Shown here in pieces: positions 15,925 to 24,264 of a stretch of 41,851 bases of DNA. The position numbers and the translations under genes were made by a program. How positions within the stretch are numbered: the stretch's first letter is position 1; every line of letters begins with the position of its first letter. This DNA comes from Phycisphaerae bacterium (GTDB lineage: Bacteria > Planctomycetota > Phycisphaerae > UBA1845 > PWPN01), in contig JAAYDF010000196.1 in the NCBI GenBank assembly GCA_012729395.1, forward strand, positions 1 to 41,851. Reading direction: 5' to 3'. The notes beneath the pieces are model-generated. The model searched no databases, was not told the DNA's origin, and worked only from the letters and a program-made list of their open reading frames with translations.

Positions 15925-17859
15925 TCAATCGCTTTGGCCTTTCGGCAGGGTGTAGCTGTAGAGGTGCGAGCCGCTGGCGAAGTAGATACGGCCGTCGAGG
16001 TAGTCGCCGCCGGGGCCGACGGGGACGGGGGACTCGGCCAGCAGGTGGATCGCGAAGGTGCCGGGCTCGACGCGGGCGATGCCCTTGGCCAGGAGCATGT
16101 AGATGGTGCCCTTGGGGTCGAGCACGAAGATGCGCGGGCCCTGCTGCGAGTTGGTGCGGCCGAGGGTCGGGGCCAAGTCCTGCTCGTGGACCAGCTCGCG
16201 CTTGGCGGGATCGAACACGAAGAACCGCAACCGGTCGGCGACGCCGTAGACCAGGCCGTCGGGCGCAGGGCAGAGATCGGAGTAATCCTGCACCCCGGGC
16301 AGCAGCGGAGCATGCCACTCCACTTTCTTGGTGGCGAGGTCCATGATGTAGAGATCGGCCTGGGCGGCCTTCTTCTCGCCGCCTGTGCCTGGGGTGGTGG
16401 TCCCGCCGCCGAGCAGTTTGCCGCCCGGCAAGGGCAGGAAGCTCATGGTGGCCTGGTCCGGCAGGATGTCGGAGTGTTCGAGCACCGTGCGGGTCTTGGT
16501 CTCGCGGTCCCAGAAGAGCAGTCCGCCGCCGGTGTAGCCGTACTGCGGCGTACCCGCGAGGATGACCGTCTTGCCATCGGGCAACGCGAGCAGATCGTGC
16601 GGGCGGTGGATGGTGGGGCTGACCTCGGTGAGGAAGAGGGGGTTGGATTCCTTGTTGCCTTTCTCTGTCGGCACCCACTGGCGGGCGGGGCTCCAATCGA
16701 GCAGGAATCCGCCGGGGTAACCGCCGACGAAGAACTGATCGCCCTGCCGGGCGACGGTGTTCCACTGGCCGTAGGCGGCGCGGTTGATCCACTTGTCGGC
16801 CTTGGGGTCGTAGCTGAAGAAGCGCATGGGGAAGGCGGTGCCGCCGCAGATGGTGCCGTCTGACGCGGCCGCGAGACCCATGAGATGGGCACCCTCGCTG
16901 TCGTAGTCGAAGCGGACCTTCTTGACGGAGTCGGTGCTTGGATCCTTCACCGTGAGTATGCGTTCGACGAGGTCGCAATCCTGCATGACCTTGCCGTCGG
17001 GAAACCTTCGGTGAAACAGGCTCTGGCTGTCGGTGATGATGGGTTTGGGGCTGATGCTGGGCTTAGCGCCGATCTTGACGGCTTTGCCCTTGTGCAGTTC
17101 GTACCATAGATCACCGTCGCCGCCCGGCCGGCCGTATACTTTGCCGTTCAGATCGCGGATGAGCTGGGCGCTGCCCTGCACGCGCTCGCTGTCGGGGGTC
17201 ATGGCTTCGACCTTGCCGCTGCCCGGTTGGAGGGCGAAGATCTGCGTGGCGGTCATACCGATGCCGAAGTAGATCCAGCCCGCGTCGTCGGCGGCCACCG
17301 CGCGGGGGTATTGCGGCCAGTTCTCTTTGTGCACGTGGCCGTAGTCGCGGAACTCGCGTGTCTTGGGGTCGAAGGAGACGATGCCGCTCTGCGGGTAGCT
17401 GGCCGACCAGATCACCCCGTTGTCGTCCTCGGTCATGCTCATGGCCATCTGCGGGGCGGTTTGGTGGTGGAAGGTGAAGGCCCGCGTGGCGGGGTCGAAC
17501 TCGACGAAGTGGCTGTTGAAGTGGGTGTAATAGCGGTTGGCGCTGGAGAGGATCGAGGCATAGGGGCAGTCGCCGCCCGGCGGGAACGGGACGGGGAAGG
17601 TCTCGCTCTTGCCGGTCTCGGCGTCGATGAGCAGCAGCCCATACCCGCCGCGATGATCGAACAGCCAGACGAGCACGATGTTGCGACCCTGGCCATCGAC
17701 CGTGGCCACCGTCCCGCGGTGGTTGCTGATCGGCGTGGCCACACCGTGGTGCAGGAAGCCGTTGCCCAGATCCCGCGTCTGACCCTGCACCGCCGCGGCC
17801 AGTACCGCCAGCAACAAGCCGGTCATTCGTGTTTCCCCGCTCAGCATAAATCTTCGCAT
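15925..17859 (-). CDS. Secreted beta-propeller protein, function unknown
   Basis: A 644-residue exported protein built of repeated short beta-strand motifs typical of a beta-propeller: NIVLVWLFDHRG, FVEFDPATRAFTFHH, GIVSFDPKTREFRDYG, RFFSYDPKADKWIN, RLRFFVFDPAKRELV and DGRIYFASGSHLYSY. The repeating (F/Y)DP(K/A)(T)R pattern is like the virginiamycin B lyase/SMP-30 or NHL propellers, but I see no catalytic set that would decide. A signal peptide (LLLAVLAAAVQGQ) points to the periplasm or surface. The ATG at 17859 follows AAAGGA; an ATG 8 codons earlier has no ribosome binding site. It may be a binding or structural protein or a lyase. The next minus-strand gene upstream ends 42 bp away. Confidence 0.75.
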   Translation of the reverse strand: MRRFMLSGETRMTGLLLAVLAAAVQGQTRDLGNGFLHHGVATPISNHRGTVATVDGQGRNIVLVWLFDHRGGYGLLLIDAETGKSETFPVPFPPGGDCPYASILSSANRYYTHFNSHFVEFDPATRAFTFHHQTAPQMAMSMTEDDNGVIWSASYPQSGIVSFDPKTREFRDYGHVHKENWPQYPRAVAADDAGWIYFGIGMTATQIFALQPGSGKVEAMTPDSERVQGSAQLIRDLNGKVYGRPGGDGDLWYELHKGKAVKIGAKPSISPKPIITDSQSLFHRRFPDGKVMQDCDLVERILTVKDPSTDSVKKVRFDYDSEGAHLMGLAAASDGTICGGTAFPMRFFSYDPKADKWINRAAYGQWNTVARQGDQFFVGGYPGGFLLDWSPARQWVPTEKGNKESNPLFLTEVSPTIHRPHDLLALPDGKTVILAGTPQYGYTGGGLLFWDRETKTRTVLEHSDILPDQATMSFLPLPGGKLLGGGTTTPGTGGEKKAAQADLYIMDLATKKVEWHAPLLPGVQDYSDLCPAPDGLVYGVADRLRFFVFDPAKRELVHEQDLAPTLGRTNSQQGPRIFVLDPKGTIYMLLAKGIARVEPGTFAIHLLAESPVPVGPGGDYLDGRIYFASGSHLYSYTLPKGQSD

Positions 17860-17901
17860 GACATTGTCCTTTCCAAACACCACGGCTGTTTCGTCAACCA
17901 G

Positions 17902-18525
17902 TTATCCAGGTCCCAGGTTCTCGATGCGAGTGCCGCATTCCGGACAGACGCCGGAGGTATTGCCGGCCAGGTCGTAGGCGCAGTGGACACACAAGCCCAT
18001 CTGCCGCCGCAATCCCGAGTACCGCAGCCGCGACCAGAGCTGCACCAGCCCGTGACTGCCGAAGAAGAGGCCCAAGCCCAAGGCAAGCTTGAGCAGCAGC
18101 GCTATCCCCGGCTCCAAAGCCAACATCCAGGATGAAGATCCAGGCTTCGGACTGTTGGCAATCATCAGGCCCGCAAATTGTCCAAGATCGCTCATCGCCC
18201 AGGCAAGAATGAACAGGCCGACCAGCGAGTAGGAAAAGGCGTGAAGGGCCAGAAACCGCTCCTCAAGCTGTGCTGGACCATTGTGCCGGAAAGTCCAAGT
18301 GGCCAAGCGCCTACTCCCAACCAGGAGCCCAATCCCCACCAGGAACAACAGGAGGAACTCGCCGGCTGACACCAGGAGTCCTAACCGCTGGGTCTCCGTC
18401 GGTAATCCCATTGAATCGCCCCAACTCAGGTACCAGATGGCGGCAGTAGCGTATTCGTAGGTCTGCACCAGCGCATAAATCCCTGCCAGCCTGAATGCCA
18501 GCAAGGCGACTTCTTGCTTGGTCAT
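17902..18525 (-). CDS. Membrane protein with C-terminal zinc ribbon
   Basis: A 207-residue protein. Four or five hydrophobic segments (around VALLAFRLAGIYALV, EFLLLFLVGIGLLVG, FSYSLVGLFILAWAM and GIALLLKLALGLGLFFG) are followed by a cytoplasmic Cys4 ribbon, CVHCAYDLAGNTSGVCPECG, close to the CxxCxYDLxGNxSGxCPECG signature I associate with planctomycete membrane proteins. Function is unknown. The start MTKQEVALL at 18525 is preferred over a longer frame whose extra residues are not hydrophobic; the upstream GGAT is a weak ribosome binding site. Confidence 0.7.
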   Translation of the reverse strand: MTKQEVALLAFRLAGIYALVQTYEYATAAIWYLSWGDSMGLPTETQRLGLLVSAGEFLLLFLVGIGLLVGSRRLATWTFRHNGPAQLEERFLALHAFSYSLVGLFILAWAMSDLGQFAGLMIANSPKPGSSSWMLALEPGIALLLKLALGLGLFFGSHGLVQLWSRLRYSGLRRQMGLCVHCAYDLAGNTSGVCPECGTRIENLGPG

Positions 18526-18579
18526 GGTGGTATCCAATCTGCTTGAACCGATCGGCCCGGTGACCATCCCGATCGTCGA

Positions 18580-18603
18580 GCCGCGGGCTTTAGCCCGCGC
18601 GGC
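18580..18603. repeat. Palindrome GCCGCGGGCT-TT-AGCCCGCGCGGC
   Basis: A compact G/C palindrome just upstream of the zinc-ribbon membrane gene. This motif type (CCGCGGGCTnnAGCCCGCGG) is, as I recall, a common intergenic repeat in planctomycetes. The surrounding 250 bp (18526-18778) hold nothing else I can support. Confidence 0.7.
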
Positions 18604-18778
18604 GGCGGTACGTGAGGTAGGGGGCCGCGCGACAATAACTTACACGCTTGTTACGCGAAGCGGCAAGCTGGATCGGTGGGTTGCTCGCGAATCGTTCATG
18701 CCGCTACAGCGCGGCGGGTAAGCGCTGATCTCCTTTGAAGAACCCCTTTTCCGAGCATCTTGAGACAGAGTTGATCGT

Positions 18779-19378
18779 TCAGACGCGCGGACGGGCACGG
18801 CAGGCTTTGAGCCAGGCCAGCAGGCTCAGACCGGCGGCCAGGCACCAGACGCCGTCGATCAGGACATCTGTCCGGCCCTTCATGTTGGCTATGATGGCAA
18901 GTGAGGATACGTGGGCGGCGAGCATCGCGGCGGCGGTAAGGCACAGACTGACTCGGACTGCCCGGCGGCGCGGTCGGCGGCTCCACAGACCGCACAGAGA
19001 AGCCAGGTATCCCAGGCCTGTGATGCAAACCGCGAGCGTGATCGTGGCGTAGTTGAGCTCAACCACCGGGTAGAGGGGCAGAAGCGGGCGTTCGGTCAGC
19101 AGCCAATGGATCAGGCAGGCCAGGGGCAGCGCCAAGGCCGCGGTAAGCAACCCCAGTGCGAAGCTCCAGAGCAGGCGTTCGGCGATCCGGCCGGCTTGGG
19201 CGTCGGCGTGGGTGACGGCCTGCGCAGAGCCGGCTGCGGCGATCGCCGGGGCGGATCGACGCGTGCTGGGCTCTGGGTTGGTCACGAAATCGGCCCGCTC
19301 GCCGATCCTTGCCGTGTCTTGTTCGCGTGCCTCGGCAGTCTCCGCCGGGGCAACGGTTCGTGAGCAAAGCAAGGCCAT
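18779..19378 (-). CDS. Hypothetical four-TM membrane protein
   Basis: A 199-residue protein with a polar, Ala-rich N-terminal 75 residues and four hydrophobic segments (ALGLLTAALALPLACLIHWLL; ATITLAVCITGLGYLASLCG; VSLCLTAAAMLAAHVSSLAII; VWCLAAGLSLLAWLKA). It ends in a basic tail (RARPRV). No family is recognised. The ATG at 19378 has GGAAGGAGAG just upstream. A longer frame from a GTG at 19456 would put the ribosome binding site directly against the start codon and is rejected. It lies downstream of mrp on the same strand, separated by a large perfect inverted repeat. Confidence 0.6.
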   Translation of the reverse strand: MALLCSRTVAPAETAEAREQDTARIGERADFVTNPEPSTRRSAPAIAAAGSAQAVTHADAQAGRIAERLLWSFALGLLTAALALPLACLIHWLLTERPLLPLYPVVELNYATITLAVCITGLGYLASLCGLWSRRPRRRAVRVSLCLTAAAMLAAHVSSLAIIANMKGRTDVLIDGVWCLAAGLSLLAWLKACRARPRV

Positions 19379-19499
19379 CTCAGACTCTCCTTCCGTGCCG
19401 GACCCGTCCGCGGCAGCCGACCGTTCACTGCGGCTGCCAGTCTCTCGGCGCTTCACCTCCTATTGATGCGCAAACCCTCGGAATCATTACATCGGCGAC

Positions 19500-19589
19500 A
19501 AAAAGGTGTCAGGAACCTTTGTTCGCGCGGCGTGGAGCGGCAGAAGAACCGCTCCACGCCGCGCGAACAAAGGTTCCTGACACCTTTTT
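19500..19589. repeat. Perfect 41-bp inverted repeat with 8-bp loop directly after mrp
   Basis: The left arm 19500-19540 begins AAAAAGGTGTCAGGAACC and the right arm 19549-19589 is its exact reverse complement, ending GGTTCCTGACACCTTTTT. The loop is CAGAAGAA. The right arm lies 3 bp from the mrp stop codon, so mrp transcripts would end in a 41-bp hairpin that finishes in a run of U (read from AAAAA on the plus strand), giving it terminator form. GGTGTCAGGAACC hairpins are, as I recall, a frequent mobile REP/MITE-like motif in planctomycetes. Confidence 0.95.
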
Positions 19590-19592
19590 GGG

Positions 19593-20684
19593 CTATGTGT
19601 GGACGCGAAGCTCGACTGGGACGGGTCGCTGGGCGTTGCGGATGGAGATTTGGGCCGCGAGAGCCTCGACCATGCGGGTGACGGCCTCGCCGACGCCCTG
19701 GGGACTCTGCTCGAAGACGGCTTCGGGCGTGCCGGTGTCGCCACTGACACGGACGGCGATGTTGATGGGGATGGAGCCCAGGAAAGGCACGTTGAGTTTA
19801 GCGGCGGCCTTCTCCACACGGCCCTTGCCGAACAGGTCGTACTCCTTGCCGGTATCCGGGGCGATGAAGTAGCTCATGTTCTCCACCAGGCCGATCACGT
19901 CCACGTTGAGCTGTTGGTACATGCGTGCCGCCCGCATCGCGTCGAGCAGAGCGACATCCTGCGGCGTGCAGACGACGACCGCGCCGGTCATGGGAATGGA
20001 CTGCGACAAGGTCAAGGGCACGTCGCCGGTACCCGGCGGCAGGTCGACGATGAGGTAATCGAGTTCGCCCCAGTCGACCTGATCGAGGAACTGCTTGATG
20101 GTTCCGTGGATCATCGGGCCTCGCCAGATCACCGCCTGCTCGGGGGCGAGCATGAAGCCGATGCTCATGATCTTGAGGCCGTGGGCGGTGACCGGAGCGA
20201 TCTGTTCCCCGACGATGGCCGGCTTCTCATTCTCGATGCCCAGCATCTTGGGAATCGACGGGCCGTAGACGTCGGCGTCCATGAGCCCGACCTTTGCCCC
20301 CGCCCGGGCCAGGCCGATGGCGGTCAGCACACTGACCGTGCTCTTGCCCACGCCGCCTTTGCCCGCCCCGATAGCCAGGATGTTCTTGACCCCCGGCAGC
20401 GACGCCTGCTGCATCACTCCGCGACGGACCTGGGCGCTGAACTCGACCTCGACCTGTTTGACGCCGTCCAGCCGTCTCACCGCAGCCTCGACATCGCTGC
20501 GCATGCGATCCTTCAGCGGGCAAGCGGGCGTGGTCAGCTCCACGTGCACGCGAACGAGACCGTCGCACACGGCCACATTGCGGATCATATCCAGCGTGAC
20601 CAGATCCTTGTGCAATTCCGGATCCTGGACGGTGCGCAAGGCATCCAGCACGGTCTCTTTGGTCAACGATGCGGGCTTGTTCAT
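19593..20684 (-). CDS. mrp: Mrp/ApbC family P-loop Fe-S carrier ATPase, lacking the CxxC
   Basis: A 363-residue Mrp/NBP35-type protein that loads or carries iron-sulfur clusters in the cytoplasm. The N-terminal MIP18/DUF59 domain (residues 1-85, with LTTPACPLKDRM) is followed by the deviant Walker A GKGGVGKST (108-116), the switch DADVYGPSIPKML (136-148), and DLPPGTGD (214-221). Classical members have ENMS.F.CPxCG, whose CxxC bridges the cluster at the dimer interface. Here the segment reads ENMSYFIAPDTGKEYDLFG (268-286) with no cysteine, so cluster binding must differ or be absent. Such cysteine-free variants are known in the family. The length is normal. The start ATG precedes MNKPASLTKETVLDALRTV, which aligns with the family N-terminus. 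It ends 3 bp from a 41-bp inverted repeat. Confidence 0.92.
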   Translation of the reverse strand: MNKPASLTKETVLDALRTVQDPELHKDLVTLDMIRNVAVCDGLVRVHVELTTPACPLKDRMRSDVEAAVRRLDGVKQVEVEFSAQVRRGVMQQASLPGVKNILAIGAGKGGVGKSTVSVLTAIGLARAGAKVGLMDADVYGPSIPKMLGIENEKPAIVGEQIAPVTAHGLKIMSIGFMLAPEQAVIWRGPMIHGTIKQFLDQVDWGELDYLIVDLPPGTGDVPLTLSQSIPMTGAVVVCTPQDVALLDAMRAARMYQQLNVDVIGLVENMSYFIAPDTGKEYDLFGKGRVEKAAAKLNVPFLGSIPINIAVRVSGDTGTPEAVFEQSPQGVGEAVTRMVEALAAQISIRNAQRPVPVELRVHT

Positions 20685-20758
20685 GGTTTCTCAGCCTTCC
20701 TGCGGTGCCGGCTCTCGAAATCCGGGGCAGTCCGGGCAATCCGCGAGAATCGTAGGGC

Positions 20759-20807
20759 GAATAGGGTGCCATTTCAACCAGCAGCGAACGAAGGGCACAC
20801 CCTATTC
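20759..20807. repeat. Inverted repeat GAATAGGGTG...CACCCTATTC between thyX and mrp
   Basis: Ten-base perfect arms at 20759-20768 and 20798-20807, extended on the left by CC and on the right by GG near the loop, with a loop of about 29 bases. It lies 32 bp past the thyX stop and could be a processing or attenuation hairpin or another repeat element. Confidence 0.6.
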
Positions 20808-20838
20808 CACAGCTTTCAGAAGCTTTTTCGCAATGCCG

Positions 20839-21615
20839 CTAGACTTTGGGGTGGCTTGTCCGTGCCGCCCGGGTTCCGTCGGGCAGGGTGTAGATTTCGT
20901 AGTCGCCGAAGATGCTCGGGGCCTCGCGGCGCAGGATATCGAGCATGCGGGCGGCCACGGCGCGGATCTCGACCTCGGCGTGCTCGGAGCATCGCATCTC
21001 GATGAAGTGCCGCAGGGCACGGGTATTGGCGGTGACGAAGATCTTGGTTTCCGTGGCGTTGGGCAGGACGGACCGGGCGGCCTGGCGGGCCATTTTGCGG
21101 CGGAGGGTCCGATCCTCGACGTCGGCGAATCGGGCGGCGAGGCCTTCGACCAGGGCGACGTACGCCGACCGGCTCTGCTCGACGGCCCGCACCCAGATAT
21201 CGTGCAGAGCGGGGTCGGCGGCGATACAGGCCGGCTCAACGAAATCTGCCGTGGACTCATCAACGTAGCGCTGCGAGAGCTGCGAATACCCGAAACCCGC
21301 CCGGTGGCGCACCAGCTCGTGGGTGAAGCTTCGCGAGACGCCTGCGATGATGAAGCTGTAGGCGGCATGTTCGAGCACGCTGCCGTGCCCCACTTCGAGA
21401 ATATGCCCCAAGTAGGCCTGATTGCCGCCGGGTCGCGGCTTGGCGAAGCTCATGTAACAGACGCGGCCGGCGATCTCGCAGAGTTTTTCGCCCGCCACCT
21501 CTGTGTCGGTGCTCCAGTGGTTGACATCATGGTCGGCGAGAAAACGATCGATCTCGGCCGGGTCCACGGAAGGCCGGCCCACAAGGTAGACTTTGGGTTC
21601 ACGGACAATTCGCAC
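20839..21615 (-). CDS. thyX: Flavin-dependent thymidylate synthase
   Basis: A 258-residue ThyX, which makes dTMP from dUMP using methylenetetrahydrofolate, FAD and NADPH. The ThyX motif is at 103-117 as RHRAGFGYSQLSQRY, the longer-spaced form of RHR-x7-S. Also visible are LGHILEVGHGSVLEHAAYSF (69-88) and the C-terminal RHFIEMRCSEHAEVEIR. The start is a GTG at 21615 with AAAGGAG about 8 bp upstream; the frame is open 101 codons further but without homology. It is transcribed divergently from the homocysteine methyltransferase gene across 318 bp and precedes mrp by 154 bp. ThyX instead of ThyA fits a planctomycete. Confidence 0.93.
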   Translation of the reverse strand: MRIVREPKVYLVGRPSVDPAEIDRFLADHDVNHWSTDTEVAGEKLCEIAGRVCYMSFAKPRPGGNQAYLGHILEVGHGSVLEHAAYSFIIAGVSRSFTHELVRHRAGFGYSQLSQRYVDESTADFVEPACIAADPALHDIWVRAVEQSRSAYVALVEGLAARFADVEDRTLRRKMARQAARSVLPNATETKIFVTANTRALRHFIEMRCSEHAEVEIRAVAARMLDILRREAPSIFGDYEIYTLPDGTRAARTSHPKV

Positions 21616-21891
21616 GTATCGGGCTCCTTTGATGCGTCTGTTGAGCATCCTCGATACGGGGCAGGCACTGCTTTGCCAGGAGCACAGCCTTGTGCCTGAG
21701 AGCCGCCCTGTTCTCGAGCGTTTGAACCGCCGAGGCAGCCTGCGGGCGGGCAAAACAGAGCCAGTCCCCGGACGCCAAGCACATACCCTTTGATTGACCA
21801 GAGACCGGTCCGACCGGCCGTGCCCCACTGTAGCCGCCGACGACATGTTTTCAACCCGCGGGCGGAGTTCTTCCTCTTGGCCATGTGACGG

Positions 21892-21897
21892 TATAAT
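21892..21897 (+). promoter_or_regulatory. Possible -10 element (TATAAT) for the homocysteine methyltransferase gene
   Basis: A perfect TATAAT lies 36 bp before the ATG at 21934. The -35 candidate (TTCTTC, about 18 bp upstream) is poor. The rest of the divergent region back to 21616 shows no other feature I can support. Confidence 0.45.
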
Positions 21898-21933
21898 AGT
21901 TTGCTTCTGTCGAACCACCGGAGAGGTAGACTC

Positions 21934-22812
21934 ATGGCTGCGAAGATCGAAGACTATGCTGGCAAGGTCACCGTGTCGGACGGTGCATGGGGAACGGAGC
22001 TGGACAAGCTGGGTTGTCCGCCGGGCTTCTGCCGCGAGTCATGGAACGTGTCCAACCCGGAATGCGTCGCCAAGGTCGCGTTCTCGTATGTGGAGGCGGG
22101 CGCTCAGATCATTCTGACGAACACGTTCGGGGCAAACCGTTTCGTGCTCAGTGGGCACGGTTTCGAGGATCAGGTCGCGGCGTTCAACCGCGAGGGTGCC
22201 CGCATCAGCAAGCAGGCGGCCGGGGATCGTGCCGCGGTATTCGGCTCGATCGGCCCGAGCGGCAAGATGGTGATGATGAGCGAGGTTCAGGAAGACGAGC
22301 TGTTCGAGGCTTTTGGGCACCAGGCGGCCGCCTTGGCGGAGGGCGGCGCGGACGCGCTCGTGGTCGAGACGATGACTGAACTGGCGGAAGCTCGAGTGGC
22401 GGTCCGAGCGGCAAAGACGACCGGACTGCTGGTGGTAGCGTGCATGACCTATGATTCGGGCAAAGACCGGACCTGCACGATGATGGGCGTGACGCCACAA
22501 CAGGCGGTCGAGGGTCTGATCGAAGCGGGCGCGGACATGGTGGGGTGCAACTGCGGGATCGGGATCGACAACTATGTGAAGGTGACGGCCCTGCTCAGGG
22601 AGGCGACGGACCGGCCGATCTGGGTCAAGGCGAACGCGGGTCTGCCCGAGATCGAGGAAGGCAAAGTCGTCTACAGGATGAAGCCCGAGGAATACGGGGA
22701 GAAGACCCTGGAACTGATTCGGGCGGGCGCCAACATTGTCGGGGGATGCTGCGGCACGAGTCCGGTATTCATCGCCGCGATCCGCAAGGCCGTGGCGGGC
22801 CTCAAGTCATAA
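21934..22812 (+). CDS. Homocysteine S-methyltransferase domain protein
   Basis: A 292-residue stand-alone homocysteine methyltransferase domain (MetH N-terminal or BHMT/MmuM type). The TIM-barrel zinc site is intact: C207 in GCNCG and C272-C273 in GGCCGTSP. Other landmarks are DGAWGTELDKLG (16-27), ILTNTFGANRF (60-70) and VKANAGLP (231-238). It transfers a methyl group to homocysteine to make methionine. The methyl donor (methyltetrahydrofolate through partner domains, betaine or S-methylmethionine) cannot be told from sequence, and no cobalamin or folate domains are encoded next to it. GAGAGGT lies 7 bp before the ATG at 21934. Confidence 0.88.
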   Translation: MAAKIEDYAGKVTVSDGAWGTELDKLGCPPGFCRESWNVSNPECVAKVAFSYVEAGAQIILTNTFGANRFVLSGHGFEDQVAAFNREGARISKQAAGDRAAVFGSIGPSGKMVMMSEVQEDELFEAFGHQAAALAEGGADALVVETMTELAEARVAVRAAKTTGLLVVACMTYDSGKDRTCTMMGVTPQQAVEGLIEAGADMVGCNCGIGIDNYVKVTALLREATDRPIWVKANAGLPEIEEGKVVYRMKPEEYGEKTLELIRAGANIVGGCCGTSPVFIAAIRKAVAGLKS

Positions 22813-22837
22813 CTCGCGCCAGGCCGCGGGCGGTGCT

Positions 22838-22866
22838 TTGCGGTCCGGCGGGTTTGCGGGTATAGT
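22838..22866 (+). promoter_or_regulatory. Probable promoter of rho with a ~200-nt leader
   Basis: TTGCGG (22838-22843), 17 bp, TATAGT (22861-22866). Transcription would begin near 22873, leaving about 200 nt before the rho ATG. The leader includes GGGTGGGT...ACCCACCC (about 22886-22911), a strong 8-bp hairpin, and a long G/C-rich stretch with no open frame I trust. Confidence 0.55.
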
Positions 22867-23073
22867 AGGAGCCGTGCGCGGCCCGGGTGGGTGCACAGCG
22901 GACCCACCCTGGTATGGACGACAACGCCCATCGGCCGCAATCCCTGATCCACGACGGATCGCATCGCTCATCGGAGGCCGGGACTCGGTGTCCGCGGCTT
23001 TCGTGTTTCGCGCGGTCGGACCGCGCCTACGGCTCCGGATTGCCCGGGCCGCGGTGGTTCAACGAGGTTCATC

Positions 23074-24195
23074 ATGTCCCAAGGGCCGGCAGAAGGCACA
23101 CTGGAGCTGGAGGATCGCGGGGGTGGGTACCTGCGATCGGCAAGCCGCAACTACGCGATCCATCCGCTGGACCCATTCGTACCGGTGGATGTGATTCGGA
23201 GATTCGGGCTTCGTGGGGGCGAGTTGGTGGCGGGCGTCAGCGGCCGACAGAACGGCAAGCAACGTGGAGGTCCGAACCGGGGACAACTCACCGACGTCAA
23301 CATGGTCAACGGGCTGGAGCCGGGAGCCTATGCTGAACTGACGTCATTCAACGATCTGACGGTCATCGACCCGCGCGAGCGGGTACGGTTCGAGACGCTC
23401 GGCGGGCCTTTGTCCATGCGGGTCGTCGACTTGATGACTCCCATCGGCCGGGGGCAGCGTGGGCTGATTGCCGCCCCGCCGCGGACGGGCAAGACCGTCC
23501 TCCTGCAACAGATGGCCGCCGGCATCGCCGCCAACCATCCTGATATCTACATGATGGTCCTGCTGGTCGACGAGCGGCCGGAAGAGGTCACGGAGATGCG
23601 CCGCACGGTTCACGGCGAGGTCGTGTCCTCGAGCAACGATCAGGATGTCGCCAGCCACCTGCGGATCGCCCGGCTCATGCTCGAGAAGGCCCGGCGGATG
23701 GTCGAGACAGGCCAGCATGTGCTCATTCTGCTGGACTCGCTCACGCGGCTGGGCCGGGCCTTCAACGCAGGCGTGCGCTCCTCCGGGCGGACGATGAGCG
23801 GCGGACTGGACATCCGGGCGCTGACCGAGCCCAAGACGATCTTCGGCGCCGCCCGCAACATCGAAGGCGGCGGCTCGCTGACCATTCTGGCGTCGGCGCT
23901 GATCGAGACGGGCAGCCGGATGGATGAGCTGATCTTCAACGAGTTCAAGGGCACCGGCAACATGGAGATCATGCTCAGCCGCGAGATGGCCAACATGCGC
24001 ATTTGGCCGGCCATCGACCTCAACCAGTCGGGAACCCGCAAAGAGGAACTGCTCTTGGGCCATGAGGTGGTGGAGAAGGCCTACCGCGTTCGCCGGCAGA
24101 TCGCCTCGATGCCCCCGGTCAAGGCCATGCCCTTCCTTCTGAACACCATGGGCAAGTACCCGAGCAATCAGGCGTTTCTCGACAGCATCGCCTGA
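23074..24195 (+). CDS. rho: Transcription termination factor Rho, compact form
   Basis: A hexameric RNA-dependent ATPase that ends transcription. Seen in its 373 residues: a short RNA-binding cold-shock-like part (GTLELEDRGGGYLR to VDVIRRFGLRGGELVAG, 8-54), a basic linker, the P-loop PPRTGKT (135-141), Walker B ILLDSLTR (218-225), DERPEEVTEM (166-175), the R-loop GTGNMEIMLSR (293-303) and SGTRKEELLLG (319-329). It lacks the N-terminal helical Rho_N region and the long insertions of many high-GC Rho proteins, so it is shorter than E. coli Rho (419 residues). The usual P-loop AGKT is TGKT here. GAGG lies upstream of the ATG. It is convergent with the K+ channel gene. Confidence 0.95.
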   Translation: MSQGPAEGTLELEDRGGGYLRSASRNYAIHPLDPFVPVDVIRRFGLRGGELVAGVSGRQNGKQRGGPNRGQLTDVNMVNGLEPGAYAELTSFNDLTVIDPRERVRFETLGGPLSMRVVDLMTPIGRGQRGLIAAPPRTGKTVLLQQMAAGIAANHPDIYMMVLLVDERPEEVTEMRRTVHGEVVSSSNDQDVASHLRIARLMLEKARRMVETGQHVLILLDSLTRLGRAFNAGVRSSGRTMSGGLDIRALTEPKTIFGAARNIEGGGSLTILASALIETGSRMDELIFNEFKGTGNMEIMLSREMANMRIWPAIDLNQSGTRKEELLLGHEVVEKAYRVRRQIASMPPVKAMPFLLNTMGKYPSNQAFLDSIA

Positions 24196-24264
24196 GCGCG
24201 TCGATCGTCGCCCCCCCGCGGCACAAGCGTGACTGCCCAACCGAGCGTACCGGCGATCAACAGG

